Assembly: GCA_905182985.1 (NCBI GenBank)
Contig: CAJJDN010000049.1
Location: 420,050 to 484,049, forward strand
From: Paramecium sonneborni
Lineage: Eukaryota; Ciliophora; Oligohymenophorea; Peniculida; Parameciidae
Reading direction: 5' to 3'
DNA length: 64,000 nucleotides
Below are positions 26,476-39,055 of this stretch, piece after piece. The number at the start of each line of letters is the position of its first letter. The stretch's first letter is position 1. The notes beneath the pieces are model-generated. The model ran no database searches and had not been told where the DNA came from. It worked only from the letters and a program-made list of their open reading frames with translations. Both the position numbers and the translations under genes were made by a program.

Positions 26476-26836
26476 TTTTATTATAATAAATTAATTAATT
26501 TTATTAATAATAAAATATTTGAAATCTCTAATATTTATGATTCAACTATTATATTACTTAATGAATTATTCTTTTTTTAAAGTATTCACATAATATTAAT
26601 TTTTTAAATTATTCTAATATGATTCCTATTCTTTGAATTTTAATTTGAATTATTTAATTTTTAAACTATACTGATTGTTTCAGTTTACTTAGAAGGATTC
26701 TTACTTAATTAATTTACTCAACCATAAAATAATCAAAAATCATCTCAAGACGATTTTCTAAGTTATAAATTATTTTGATAAATTTAAAAATTTTTAGTTA
26801 TTTCTTGATCATACTTTTGTAAATTGTTAATAATTT
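26476..26836. other. Intergenic, divergent
   Basis: AT-rich spacer between two divergent genes. The plus-strand frame of the downstream ORF is already open here from about 26673 but without an ATG. Confidence 0.35.
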
Positions 26837-27469
26837 ATGTTCTTAAATAAAAACAATAATTTAACTATTTAGTAAATTGGATCGTTTGCTAAAATTATAA
26901 TTTTTATTAAGTGGTGGTTTATTTCAAGTTTTTTATTAGATAATAATAATTTTGTATTTTTGAATTCTTTAAGAGCTCTATCACTTATAAACTATGATAA
27001 ATACTTTGAAAGATTCATAAACTTATTTATAATTTTTCAAAAGTCTCAACTGGAAAGAACTAAGCAATATCAACTTAATTAAGTAAAATAAAATAATAAT
27101 TATTTGGAGAAAATTTTTGATAAAAAACAAAAATAGAAAAATAAAACTGAAATGATAAATTAATCTTTGTGTTGTCTTCTAATTTATGATAGCAATTATA
27201 AAAGTAATAGAATGAAAACTTTGAACCTTTTATTTTTTTTTCAAAATATTTCTTCACAACATAAATTTAAAAAATGGAGAATTTTAATTTATGATAATGG
27301 TAAAAGTTAAAAAGAATCATACTTAGAATTATAAATAATGAAGGAAAGTCAAAAATATTTGAATATTTTTGTGTCTAATTTTATTCATATTTATGATTAA
27401 ATTTATATATTAAAATTTAATTACAGGGATAAAGGACTTCATGACAAGCATCCAAAATATGTAATTTGA
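26837..27469 (+). CDS. Unknown intronless ORF, 210 codons
   Basis: Starts MFLNKNNN and runs uninterrupted to TGA. The composition looks protein-like rather than random: KIIIFIKWWFISSFLLD (one hydrophobic segment), SLRALSLINYDKYFERFI, a Lys/Gln-rich stretch, and KFKKWRILIYDNG. No family recognised. It ends 87 nt before the converging uL29 gene ends. Length alone argues for a gene because TGA would be expected about once per 60 codons. A small standard-code ORF on the opposite strand here is a shadow. Confidence 0.45.
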
Positions 27470-27556
27470 TAAAGGATAAAAAGAATAAAAAATGCTTAAA
27501 TAAATAATAATCTTTTTGCCAGCATTGAATAATGTACTATTAATATTATATTTGAA

Positions 27557-27983
27557 TCACTCTTTTAAAGCAAACTTTCTTAAAGGGAAATTGTTTTATC
27601 TTTTCCATTATCTCAAAGTCTTTTAAGCTAGAATAATATAAGGTCAAGCTTTACCTCTTTCACTTCTAGTTAATCTTTATCTAATTGCTCTTGTTTTTTT
27701 TCCTCTAAGATCAACAGGAAGATTTGAAGCATGCTTTGTAGTTGATTTAACTTAATTTCTTCTTTATTCATTAATGACTGTTAAAAATTTTGCAATTCTT
27801 TTTCTAACAAGCTGATTATATTAATTATTTTCTTACTCCGATTCTTCCAAGTTTTTAAGCATTACCTGCTGAAACTTTAACTGTTCTTAATTGAATGAGC
27901 TCACCTTTAAGTTTTTCTAAATCCTTAAGAAGATCTTCTGGCTTTTAATCTCTAAGCTTTCTGACTTTGAACTTTTAAGACAT
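27557..27983 (-). CDS. RPL35: 60S ribosomal protein uL29
   Basis: Large-subunit protein near the peptide exit tunnel. 124 aa after two introns (27628-27654 and 27812-27836), matching the 123 aa usual for RPL35. Visible signatures: KVRKLRDQKPEDLLKDLEKL, LIQLRTVKVSAGNA, IAKFLTVINE, LPVDLRGKKTRAIRQRL and LRKFALKE at the end. One intron ends CAG rather than TAG. Start MSQKFKVRKLRD is the family start. Only 32 nt separate it from the divergent AGC kinase start. Confidence 0.95.
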
Positions 27984-28015
27984 ATTTTAAAAAAGGATTT
28001 AATTTTTTATTAAAT

Positions 28016-29213
<1,198 letters not shown>

Positions 29214-29635
29214 ACAACAATATCTTCATGTTAAATCATTCTTATAATATTTATAAGTACGATTGTCTAATTTTCAAACATTCTCTAACAGTTATAATTA
29301 TTTTCAATTCTTAACTTAATTAAATTCAATACACTCTTTCATATCATATTATATTAATTGAATTGAATAGTTAATATCCTTTGAGATTAAATTATTAACT
29401 TATTGAGATTATTAAATAGATTTTATATATCTTTATAATGTTTAAATATACTTCTAATTAATTTAATTATTATAATTAGTTTATTGTGGATAACAAAATG
29501 TTTGTCGTAGTTGTAATATTTAATTAAATTAGATATAACTCAATTTTACCCTTTTCTTTTATTAATATATATTTAGAATAAGAATTATAGAATATTCAAA
29601 TAATAATAAATTAAATCATAATACAATGTCTACAG
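29214..29635. other. Intergenic, convergent 3' ends
   Basis: About 420 AT-rich bases; no gene seen. Confidence 0.45.
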
Positions 29636-30100
29636 TCATTTTTATAGTTAAATCGATTTTTAAGAATGAAATAGTTTTTTATTTGTTTGAAGAATTGGCA
29701 TTTCTTCGATTGAACAATCTTCTGGTATATCCTCACATTATTATTGAGGTATTGTGCTATCTTGTAAAATTTTTCTAGTTTTTTCAATTATCAACTAAGA
29801 TGATTTTAGTCGAATTACTGGCTCAGTACGCTTTTCAATATATCCTATTAAGTAATTTTATAATGTGGCTATAACATATGGCTTGTGCTTATGAATAGAT
29901 TTTTGAAATATAATATTAGAGACATCCTAATTTTCAAATTGTTTAATTTCCATTTAACCTCCTGGATGTTGAGTGATAAAATCAGTTAGATCGTATATTG
30001 CCCTCTTATAAACGAATAATGATAGTTGATTTCTTTTAGCATAAAATTACATCTCTTGTATATCATTAAAATATAAAAGTTGATTCATATTAATTATCAT
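29636..30100 (-). CDS. Cytochrome-b5-like heme-binding protein
   Basis: 154 aa, no intron. Contains a cytochrome b5 fold: AIYDLTDFITQHPGGQ supplies the first heme ligand His of HPGG, and SIHKHKPYVIATLQNYLIG supplies the second His at the normal distance before L-x-x-Y-x-IG. No C-terminal membrane anchor is visible and no fused enzyme domain follows, so it may be a soluble electron carrier or a heme-independent relative. The DAT motif between the ligands is degraded (QDVSN). The start at 30100 is bounded by an upstream in-frame TGA. Confidence 0.72.
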
Positions 30101-30650
30101 TTCTTAAAATCAAGAAATCATTTTAGATTTCCTTTAAATTTAGACACAAAGAACAATAGAAATACATCATTCATTGATAAATCCATATTGTATGACAAAA
30201 ACTTTATTTGTAGCAATTGATTTTAGATTTGAATAAGGAATTGATAAAATAATAAATATAAACTTCAATAATGACAATTATTTTTATTATTATTATTTCA
30301 TTTCAATTATTCAATAAGTATTATTTATAAATATTAGATCTTAAAAGTAATAAATTTGTAAATTTAATCCTGTTAGGAATCCTATACGATGATTAATTAA
30401 GAATTTTATAGTTATTATCTTATTATCATTTACAAATAATAAATTTTATAATCATTTAATTCTATTTTAATTTAGAATTGATTTGAATTGTTGTCTAAAA
30501 ATTGATCAAAATTGTTTTAAAATTCACATATATTTAGTTTAACAAAGGTTTCATATTATATACATATTATATAATCTATTAAACTTGTTAAATGCTAAAT
30601 AAATATATAAAATAAATTCTAATAGAAGTTTTTTTATATTTTGTTTATTA
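30101..30650. other. Intergenic, divergent
   Basis: About 550 bases of very AT-rich DNA between divergent genes; no coding signal or RNA gene seen. Confidence 0.45.
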
Positions 30651-32474
30651 ATGAATACGTTGAGATAAAAAAGTGTTTTTTAAGTGAAATAAATCAACAC
30701 CCCTTCAACATAATCAACTACAAGAAAGTCATTATAATGTAGATCAAAGAGAGCTAATACTGAACATAATTATCCAGAAGTAAGCTAATTTGAACCATCT
30801 AAAAAAAGGAATAGAGAATAATTCTTACCATAAACACATTAACAATATTTAAAAGCAAAAAGGACTATAGAATACACAAATTAAATTTAATAACAAAGAA
30901 GATAACAAACATAGCATAATGAAATTCCATTTGATTTAAAAATGGCATATATAATTAAAAGACAATCTGTGACAGGGAGAAAAATATTACATAGATCATC
31001 TTTTGAAGAAAGTGTATCTTCTCCAATATCAAAAAAGAAATTAGATTCAATTTATGAAGAATCTTTTTAACTTCAACCAATAATTAAGGAACCTATTCTT
31101 GAATAAGAATGTTTGGGATATCCAAGTTTACATTAAGAATGGGATAAAAGATGGGAATCCCTATTTGAAACTTTCTTTGAAATGTAAGCAGTCAAATCCA
31201 AAAATATATCTTAATAAAGTGACACTCGTAAATATAGTAGAGTTAAATTTAGTAAAGGTATTGTAATGAAGAATAATTAAAGACCAATTATAAATAGAAT
31301 AAATACTGATGAAATAACTATATTAAAAAGAGAATTATCTAAATAGCCAACATATAGAGATATTTAAAAATTAGAACCTATTTTTTAAAAGAATAAATTT
31401 TTTGCTAGATTTAATGAAATCATAAGAAAACTTATTATTCAATAATGTTAATTAAGAGAGTATTAGCCTGACGAACTTGTATTATCTAATGAAATAAATT
31501 GTGATAAAGTATTTGCAATAGTTTAGGGATCATGCAAGGTTGTAATGACTTCATTCAACAAAAATTAAGAAGTTTTAGGTAAAATGGTTATCCGATCAAT
31601 ATATGATGGATACCATATAAATGTTGACAATTTATTAATTGAAAAAAAAATAGATGATATAAAATAAATCAATAATATATCAGAGGCAAATTTATAACAA
31701 TATGTAAAGAGTGAAATATATGCATAAGAGAAATCTGTATTAATTGAAATCAGTAGAGAAATATATGATAATGTATTAACATATGCAATAGATGAGGAAA
31801 TGAGAGAAAAGATTGAACTTTTATAAAGAATAAAGATTTTAGGATGTAATAAAGATTTAAGACCTTTGGCAGCAATATTACATTATCATTAATATTAATT
31901 TGGAGATTTAATTATATCAGCTTAATAAGAAATCAAACATTGTTATTTTATAAAATCTGGTAGAGTAAAAGTAACAATTTGTACTAGAAAATAAAGAGAA
32001 TTATATAATTATTTGACATAAACAACTTAAACAGATTTGTTTGATTTTTCAGAAGAAACTTAAATTGTAAAGACAACTAAAAATATTGATCACTGTGGTA
32101 AAATTTTAAGAAAGAATAAAAACAATCATCCTTTAATGGAGATGAACATTCATATTGATATTAAAAATTTAGAAATTGGAGAATTTTTTGGAGGATCAAG
32201 TCTATTAACTCCATAAGAAATAATAGCTACAAATAGATACAAAAAGAATAAATTAGCTTTGGTTAGTTTAATAGCTTTAACTCCAGTTGTAGAATTATAT
32301 TCAATCGATAGTATGGAATTCGAGACATTACCAGATGGGTTTTAACATTAATTAAAAGAATTAAGTTTATCATAATCAGAATTCGATGATTTTGATGTAG
32401 ACAAAATTGTAAATGATTATGATTAGTGGTCAATCTTAAAACAAGCTTATTATAAAAGTTTAACCAAACATTGA
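30651..32474 (+). CDS. Protein with cyclic nucleotide-binding-like domains
   Basis: A single 607-codon frame without introns, unusual in this window. The N-terminal 180 residues are basic and Gln-rich. Around residues 250-310 and 400-540 there are cNMP-fold pieces: LGCNKDLRPLAAI-type helix, then QFGDLIISAQQEIKHCYFIK, SGRVKVTI and LEIGEFFGGSSLLTP. GEFFG plus SSL matches the phosphate-binding cassette region, but the usual R-A-A-T is replaced by IIATNRYKK. No kinase or channel domain is attached. A regulatory, cytosolic or ciliary role is inferred. Two other cNMP-fold genes lie in the window (4171, 45600). Confidence 0.72.
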
Positions 32475-32767
32475 ATTAAGTTGCACTAATTATGTATTGA
32501 TATGTATTTTACATTATTTTGATCAAATTATTGTAATAACATTTATTACATGAGTTAAATAAGTATATTTATATTATCAATAAAACAATCCTAATTGTAT
32601 TATGTTTCTAAAAAAGTTGCAAATAAGAATGTTAGAATAAAATTAATTTCTATTTTTTAAATTTTCAATATAATTTGACAATTGCAATTATAAGAATTCG
32701 AAAAATTAGAACTAAATTTACTCTATCAATTAAGATTATATGTATTTTAATCTTTTTATAATTGGAT

Positions 32768-34688
32768 TCAAAATATTTGACAAGCAACATATCGTTTATG
32801 TTTAACAATATTTCTCAATTCCTTTTCATTTAATGAACTTCCATCAGCAGTATATCTCATTTAATTACCAAATTAAGCACTCTTTCTAAGAGCATTGTTT
32901 TGATTTGAGTCTTATTTAAATTAATCAATGTTTTCATTTGGAATAGTATTTTGTATTTAAGATGAAAAGACTACATCATATTTTCTAAAATAAGAGTTTA
33001 AAGATACGTTGTTACAGGTGTTTGTATTGGTTCAAATGTAGGATTGGAACTATTAATATGAATAATATAATTTACAAGGACTAATAATTATTCATTATTT
33101 AATGAAATTAATTATAAATGGGTAACCTTTGATGAAAAAATATAAAATTTTTAAGTCCAATAGAAAACTTACTACTTGAATTGGAGTTTCTAGAATATCA
33201 ACAGTCCTTAAAATTAGAGATAAAAAATAGTAAAAAAAAAGAATTTAAACATACTGTGATGATTTGAAAGGAATTGGTAGATTGAATTTGGAGTGCAAAA
33301 GAATAAAAATCCTTGAACCTCTTATAAAAAGAAAGATAATAATGACAAAAAGACTAAGAAGAACAATTTAAATCATAAAATGCTTCATCAATATAAAAGA
33401 TGATACATTTATATATGCAAAACGAAAACTTTATAAAGAAAACATTGGTAATTTTACCTTCTCATTAAGTTGAAAATTGAATGAAATATAAATTACTGAA
33501 TAATAATAATCTATAATTTTGATCCAAAATTATTGATATTTAATGTAAAAATAAAATCAATCAGTATCATATGAAAATTTTATTTTGTATCATGAAGATT
33601 ATTCAATGATTGTCTCTTCCATTAATAAAGTAACAAAATAATTACCAAATAATCCAATTCCAAACATTATTTGTAAAGTAATTATGGAACTGCTTTCATT
33701 ACCAATCTAAATTTAAATTAATATTTACTTTAAATATAAGAATTTCAGGAATACCTCATATAAAGTTAAATCCATTTCCAAATAATCTAAAAATGCTATA
33801 GTAGAAGTTTCAATTACAGAAAAACTAATTTCACATGAAAATTAAAATTTCAATGCCAAAATACTAGAAAATAGACAAACAAAGAAATAACTAATATAAA
33901 ATAACCAATGAGCTTTAACAGCAAGATTTAAAATAAGGAAAGCATAAAAAAAGTTGTGGATGCATTAAAAATTTATAATACTATTTTATATTTTCCTTTT
34001 AATTTTACAAAAGAACCAACAAAATATCTCCCAGTAATTCTGCAATTACTCCTCCTAAAAGAACATTAGAAATTTATTCTAAATTGTATCCAAAAGGTTT
34101 TACAACATATTTATATAATTTTCCCTAACACATTACCAAAATTTGAAATTTATTTTTTACTTCAGATGCACTTTGTAATGGAGGATGCTTTGATTTTGCC
34201 TTAAAGAAAAATAAAGGAACAGTTGTTATTAAAATTATTCCTGCAAAAAATGCCATCAGTTAAAAAACATAAGTTCTACCTTGAGAGTAATCATTAAATG
34301 CATCTTATTCTACAAACCTACATATTTTCATATAATATATATACCTAATTATTTATTAAATTATATTCCGTATTTTTCGCTTAAAATATTTCCAGAAATG
34401 ATCATGAATGCTGAAAATATCGTAAAACTTACACTCAACAAACTAGAGTCATCTATCTTCTTTCTCATATATATTACGTCTAAGAAACTCCATTTATAAC
34501 TGAAATTTCTTTTGTTATTGGAGATAATGAAAATTGAAACATTATATTTGAAACCTAAGCTCCTAAAAATAATTTATAGATCACTTCATTTAAAATTAAT
34601 TATTTATTTTATTACACAAACTATAATTAGAAAATTCGACTTCTTGTTTGGTAATATCTATCAGTACCTTTTTAATCTAAACTCTCAT
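32768..34688 (-). CDS. FLVCR-like major facilitator superfamily transporter
   Basis: Multipass membrane protein with several introns of 25-35 nt. Order: MRVQIKKKSNFLIIVLIYKL start and TM1, SNIMFQFSLSPITKEI, FSAFMIISGNILSEKYG (typical end of TM2), LMAFFAGIILITTVPLFFF, a loop with KHPPLQSASEVK, NVLLGGVIAELLGRYFVGSF (TM7 region), and FSCEISFSVIETSTIAFL near TM10. These match the FLVCR/DIRC2 branch of the MFS, whose animal members move heme or choline; substrate here is unknown. The C-terminal cytoplasmic tail ends KRYVACQIF. Exon joins in the middle are approximate. Confidence 0.7.
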
Positions 34689-34756
34689 CTTATATGTTTA
34701 TTTTTATTTTTATGATTAAGTAAAAATAAGAACTATCTGATATTCTTATAAAATAC

Positions 34757-36451
34757 TCAAAAGTTAATTTATGAATAAAAATAATCACAATAATCTTTAA
34801 ACATTGATTATATTTCTTTATAGCCTGGTTAATCATATAATTATTGCATTTATTCCTTAGTAGCCAAACCAAGAATACAACAATTAGTTGTCATTTCATA
34901 TCTCTAATGTTTATCATCTATCGTAATTGCAACATCGACATAATTGAACTATGTAAAATCACAAAAAACAACTTGCTATTTCTTTTTGGAGTAATAATTA
35001 AAATTACATTATAAATAGCATCACTATTCTCATACACTTTAAGATTGCTAAATTAATCAATAAATAATTAATGTAACACTGACACTAATATTTTTATAGC
35101 CTCTTTATGGTTAGGGATCTTTATGAATTATGAATACCATTCATGAATTAATAGAACTCTTTGCACTATTACTTAGATATAAATATAATCCATTTAAATC
35201 ATTTTGCTTACTTCAGCATTTATTTATCTCTAAATACATTTAAATTTTACCCTATTGTAACATTTGGCCTTAAATATACTCGATCACTTACAAACTTTGG
35301 ATGTCCAGGCAATAAGAATCCTCCTTATGATGAAATTTTCTTTATAAATTATTTATGTTCATCACTTAAGGAGTTTTTTGTTAAAAAGGACAACTTTTTC
35401 AACAAAATTGTAAGAATTTAAAAAACTATTTTGGATTTTAATTCAACGTCTTTATTGTCAAAGATATTCCAGTTTTTAGTAAAATATCTATTCTTATTAC
35501 ATTCAACAACAAACAATATGAAAACTTCTTTATGGTTCTATCTAAATCTAATTATTCAATTACAAATTCATGATCAAATTTGTCTATTAACTATTAAGCC
35601 TCATTTTCGTAATATTATTGTCTTCGATTCAACCAAACTTGTCTTAAGTATTTTTTTAAAACCAACCCAATTCTAATGAACCAAAAAACTCCACATAATT
35701 TTCTTCTCAAATTTAATTTTTCTTGATCTGTAAATTACTTAGGTTTATTTTTTTTAATTTTCACAGAAGATCTAGTTAATTTGCTCACATAACTATCATG
35801 TAGAGATCCTTTACTTGTTTTATTTTAATATGACAAATCACGACCTTAATCTTTACGTCTATTCCTCTGTGAATGTGAATGATGTCTATTCTGTTTAGAA
35901 TTAGGCCTATCTTTATAATCATCTGAATAATCACTATAAGTAGAGTCTCTTCTATGATAATTCTCTCTCTCTCCGTTTTATAATATCTTTAGAACTAACT
36001 TTTTGTAAGGATCAACCTTCTTTTTTGGTGCTTGATTCTTAGATTGCTAGTACATCAAATTTTAAGGCATGTTAAAATAAGGATTCATATACATATAAGG
36101 AGGCATCATTGACTATATTTAAGGTTATTGAGGAGTAGGTAGATATTGAGGTATTATAATGGGATTTTAAATTTGATTACTTTTTGGCCCAGATTCAATA
36201 TTATTTATTTATCTCCTTAGAGTTTTCACTTCTTCTAAAAGTTCTAAAGTAATTTAATTTTAATTAGTTAATCTGAACTGATTATTTAATTTGGGTTTAT
36301 AAGATTCTGTTTTGGATTCTTTAACTAAATAAACAAGTTCTTTTAAGGTTTCCTTTTATTCATCTAATTTCTTTTTCAACTCTTGTATTTATTTTTAGTC
36401 TCTAAAACTGTTCTTGTCTATTTCAGGTAAATGATTAGATGTCTTGAACAT
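34757..36451 (-). CDS. Unknown protein with coiled-coil N-terminus
   Basis: Starts MFKTSNHLPEIDKNSF. First 110 residues are a Glu/Lys-rich coiled coil (LKKKLDEQ, LLEEVKTLRRQI), followed by a Pro/Tyr/Met-rich stretch (YLPTPQQP, PYMYMNPYFNMP), an Arg/Ser-rich basic segment, then a folded-looking C-terminal half including CGVFWFIRIGLVLKKYLRQ, GGFLLPGHPKFVSDRVYLRP and KQQVVFCDFTQFNYVDVAI. The final part ends MFKDYCDYFYSQINF. Not recognised. Introns around 35150-35450 could not be placed with confidence; each section is clearly open on this strand. It starts 34 nt downstream of the SAXO-like gene. Plus-strand ORFs here are shadows. Confidence 0.6.
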
Positions 36452-36485
36452 TGTAAATATATATTTTATAATAATACTGTAAAAA

Positions 36486-37308
36486 TCAAAATTATTTTTC
36501 AACTTCATCAAGTACTTCTTTAGCAGGACAAGGCCTGGGAAATTTAGAATCAAATTCTCTGTAATACATAGTATTATATTATCCTTTGTAAGATGGATTA
36601 AGAGGTAATTAAGGTAGTTTTTAGTTTTAAATTTACTAAGCTCTTTCGGACTCAAGTGGAACGTATGAAGATTTGGCTATTGATGTAGCAGTGAATTTAA
36701 TATCAGGTGGGGATAAAGGTGATCTAATGATTAAATACTTATAATTACTTATGTTGATAAAGTCCTTTTGTACTTTTAACAGGTTCAACAATAAATTCTT
36801 AAAATTAATCTCTATAATTGCTTCTACCAGAAAAGGGAAGATTTTTAATAATGGTGGGATTGTTTTGGGGCATCAATTATGGAGTATTTCCAATTCCCCA
36901 ATTTTTAAACATATTATTGTATGTAGACAATCCTGAAAATGAACCATAATTTGTATTGTTTTGTTTAGGACCTTTTTATATTTGGACATTAGACAAATAT
37001 CCTGGATAATCATGCTATTTTGATGATTATCAACATACTTTATAAGTTGAAACTCTTTTTATTTCACCTTCTTGTTTAGGGTTTAAGTATAAGTTTTAAT
37101 TGTATAGTGAACATCTATCAGGCATTTTTTATACGAATTCTTATTAATAAATAGTTTTATTAAGATGAAGATTTGGTTTGTTTACACAATTCTTTCCATT
37201 ACAATGATGTTTTCCACAATTACATAAAGTACACAAACATTGTCCTATTAAACTAAAATTATTGTTTACCTCCAAGATGATCAAAATATTATTGATTTTT
37301 GTCATCAT
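36486..37308 (-). CDS. SAXO-like (FAM154/MAP6-related) axonemal microtubule protein
   Basis: About 257 aa, introns of 24 and 25 nt. The N-terminus carries the hallmark cysteine cluster CLCTLCNCGKHHCNG, followed by repeats with S/T-Y-x-x-D/E-F/Y spacing (KTIYQQEFVQ, STYKHDYPG, SNYRDQFQEF, SSYVPLESE, NTMYYREFDSKFP). This pattern is that of SAXO proteins, which bind and stabilise doublet microtubules in cilia. The start is uncertain: the only in-frame Met found (37308) places the gene 32 nt into the divergent small membrane-protein gene. Confidence 0.72.
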
Positions 37309-37699
37309 CTTGACTATATCGATTCTTTTGATGACTTATCAATTTTTCAAAGACCTTTCAATAAATAAAAAAAATACTTTTGATTATGTTTAATTAAATC
37401 CTTTGGATGAATTAGAATTTTTATTGGAACTAGATGATCGTATAATTATTTTTTAAGCAGGCATATTTTAATATTAATAATAACAATTCACTGAAATTTA
37501 AAGAATATCTTAAATAGTGATTTTTAGTAATTATTTATAAAATAGGATATATTATTTACTTATATATATTGTTTTTATAATTGGATTGTAATTTATTTTT
37601 GTTCTAAAATAGATGTTTTAGAGAATAATAAAATCTGTAAGAATTGTAATTAGTATTGATTATAATATTTTAAAATTCAGATTAAATAATAATTAATGA
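37277..37699 (+). CDS. Small two-helix membrane protein, unknown
   Basis: 140 codons, no intron. N-terminal hydrophobic segment MIKILLIFVIILTISILLM and a second one near residue 95 (YYLLIYIVFIIGLQFIFVL) flank a Gln-rich, acidic region (NPLDELEFLLELDD). Likely an integral membrane protein. No family recognised. Its 5' end overlaps the proposed start of the divergent SAXO-like gene, so one of the two starts is probably wrong. Confidence 0.5.
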
Positions 37700-37742
37700 A
37701 ACCGAATAGAGTAATAGAACAAAACAGAGATTGAATAGAAGG

Positions 37743-39019
37743 ATGAAAATTAATAAAAGTTTTTAGAATGAAATGATTGAGTTATGTAATTAAAAAAATG
37801 AGAATAATTTATTAATAATAAAAATTATGTTAAACTTTCCATAAAATGCAAGAGATCATTTTTCTTGTGATTGTGATCCTTGTGAATATGCAGTGAAATA
37901 TGGAGAGGAGATATAACCAAAAAAGGTAGCTGTTTAGAAAACAATATAATAAATTTAAGATAAAGATTTAGGATTGTTATTGCGTAAGATGTAGGCTCCA
38001 AATAAGTTAACTAGAAGTGTTAGAATAAAGATACCAGAAACATGTGTTTGTAATGAGGGAGAGATCAAATTTATAGCATATTTTGATGAGAGTGAAGGTT
38101 TCATAAAATTCATCTAAAAGCCAACATTTTAATAAACAAAATAGTTTATGAATGAGAGAAGACCTCCTGATTCTTTAGCAGTTATAATTAGATATATTGA
38201 TAGTACAAATGAATTTAAGTAGACAATATGCAAGTGATGACAGAAATGGAGTTTACTATTTTGATGATGAAAAGAAAAATAGATCCAATCTGGTCATAAA
38301 TCTTATATATTCAAAATTTTAATTCAAATAAGAATTATGAATTACAACATTATGAATTCAAACACTCATTTGATTCCAAATATCCAGAATTTGATTAAGC
38401 AAGAATTGAGATTTTAATATTAAATGGAGAAATAGCAAGAGCATCCTCTGATTTTGTTCCTATGGTGAGAGAAGAAGCTTATGAAAATTCATTATCATAA
38501 GAATAATATTGTAGGTATATGGTTTATAAAATGATTCATTATGCAGATGTTTTTGGAGGAATCTAAATAACTGAAGGCAAATTTAGTTTCCATAAGAAAA
38601 TATTTGTTTCTGTTGAGAAAATGGAATATATAGATTTAGATAGAAAAGTTTTGTTTGATTCTGAAATTTTATTAAGAAAGAAAAAAATGATAGATGAAGA
38701 CATGTTTCAATTTTAAAAACTTATTGATCAAAATGTAAAAAAAGAAAGAGAATATGCATTAAAAGTTTATAGAGAGATTCTAGATATGGATAATGGAGTA
38801 GATTCATCTTCACATCTTCTTAAAAATAAATTATCTGTTATTGGATATGATTTAAAGAAATATAGTTAAAACATTCAATCTAATTTTTAATAAGTAATGG
38901 CTAGTAAAGATCCTGCTTCAACATTAAAAGAATTAGTCATTGAATAAAAAGTTAATGAAGAAAAACTCACTTCCATCTTAAAACCTAAGAAAGGAGAAAA
39001 ACCTAAAAAGAAAGTTTGA
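37743..39019 (+). CDS. Unknown protein with Cys cluster near N-terminus
   Basis: About 414 aa with one 32-nt intron near 38200-38231 that joins VIIRYID to MMTEMEF. Visible features: HFSCDCDPCEYAVKYGE near residue 40, a central alpha/beta region (TRSVRIKIPETCVCNEGEIK, FIAYFDESEGFIKFI), and a Lys/Glu-rich helical C-terminus ending KKGEKPKKKV. Not recognised. Start taken at MKINKSFQNEM; an internal Met (MLNFPQNARDHF) at 37827 is an alternative. Thirty-six nt upstream of the next gene on the same strand. Confidence 0.6.
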
Positions 39020-39055
39020 TTTAATTAATTCAATAATAAATAAATTTTATTTAGT

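Noticed and set aside
34281..34715. Hydrophobic plus-strand ORFs
   Set aside because: Antisense to the FLVCR-like transporter, whose TM segments are recognisable on the minus strand.
35161..35676. Two plus-strand ORFs with membrane-like translations
   Set aside because: The minus strand here reads as coherent protein in the ciliate code (GGFLLPGHPKF and neighbours); the plus ORFs are shadows.
36395..36655. Minus ORF starting MSPKELSK
   Set aside because: Its upper part is out of frame with the SAXO-like gene; only the part from MFKTSNHLP onwards is the true start of the next gene.
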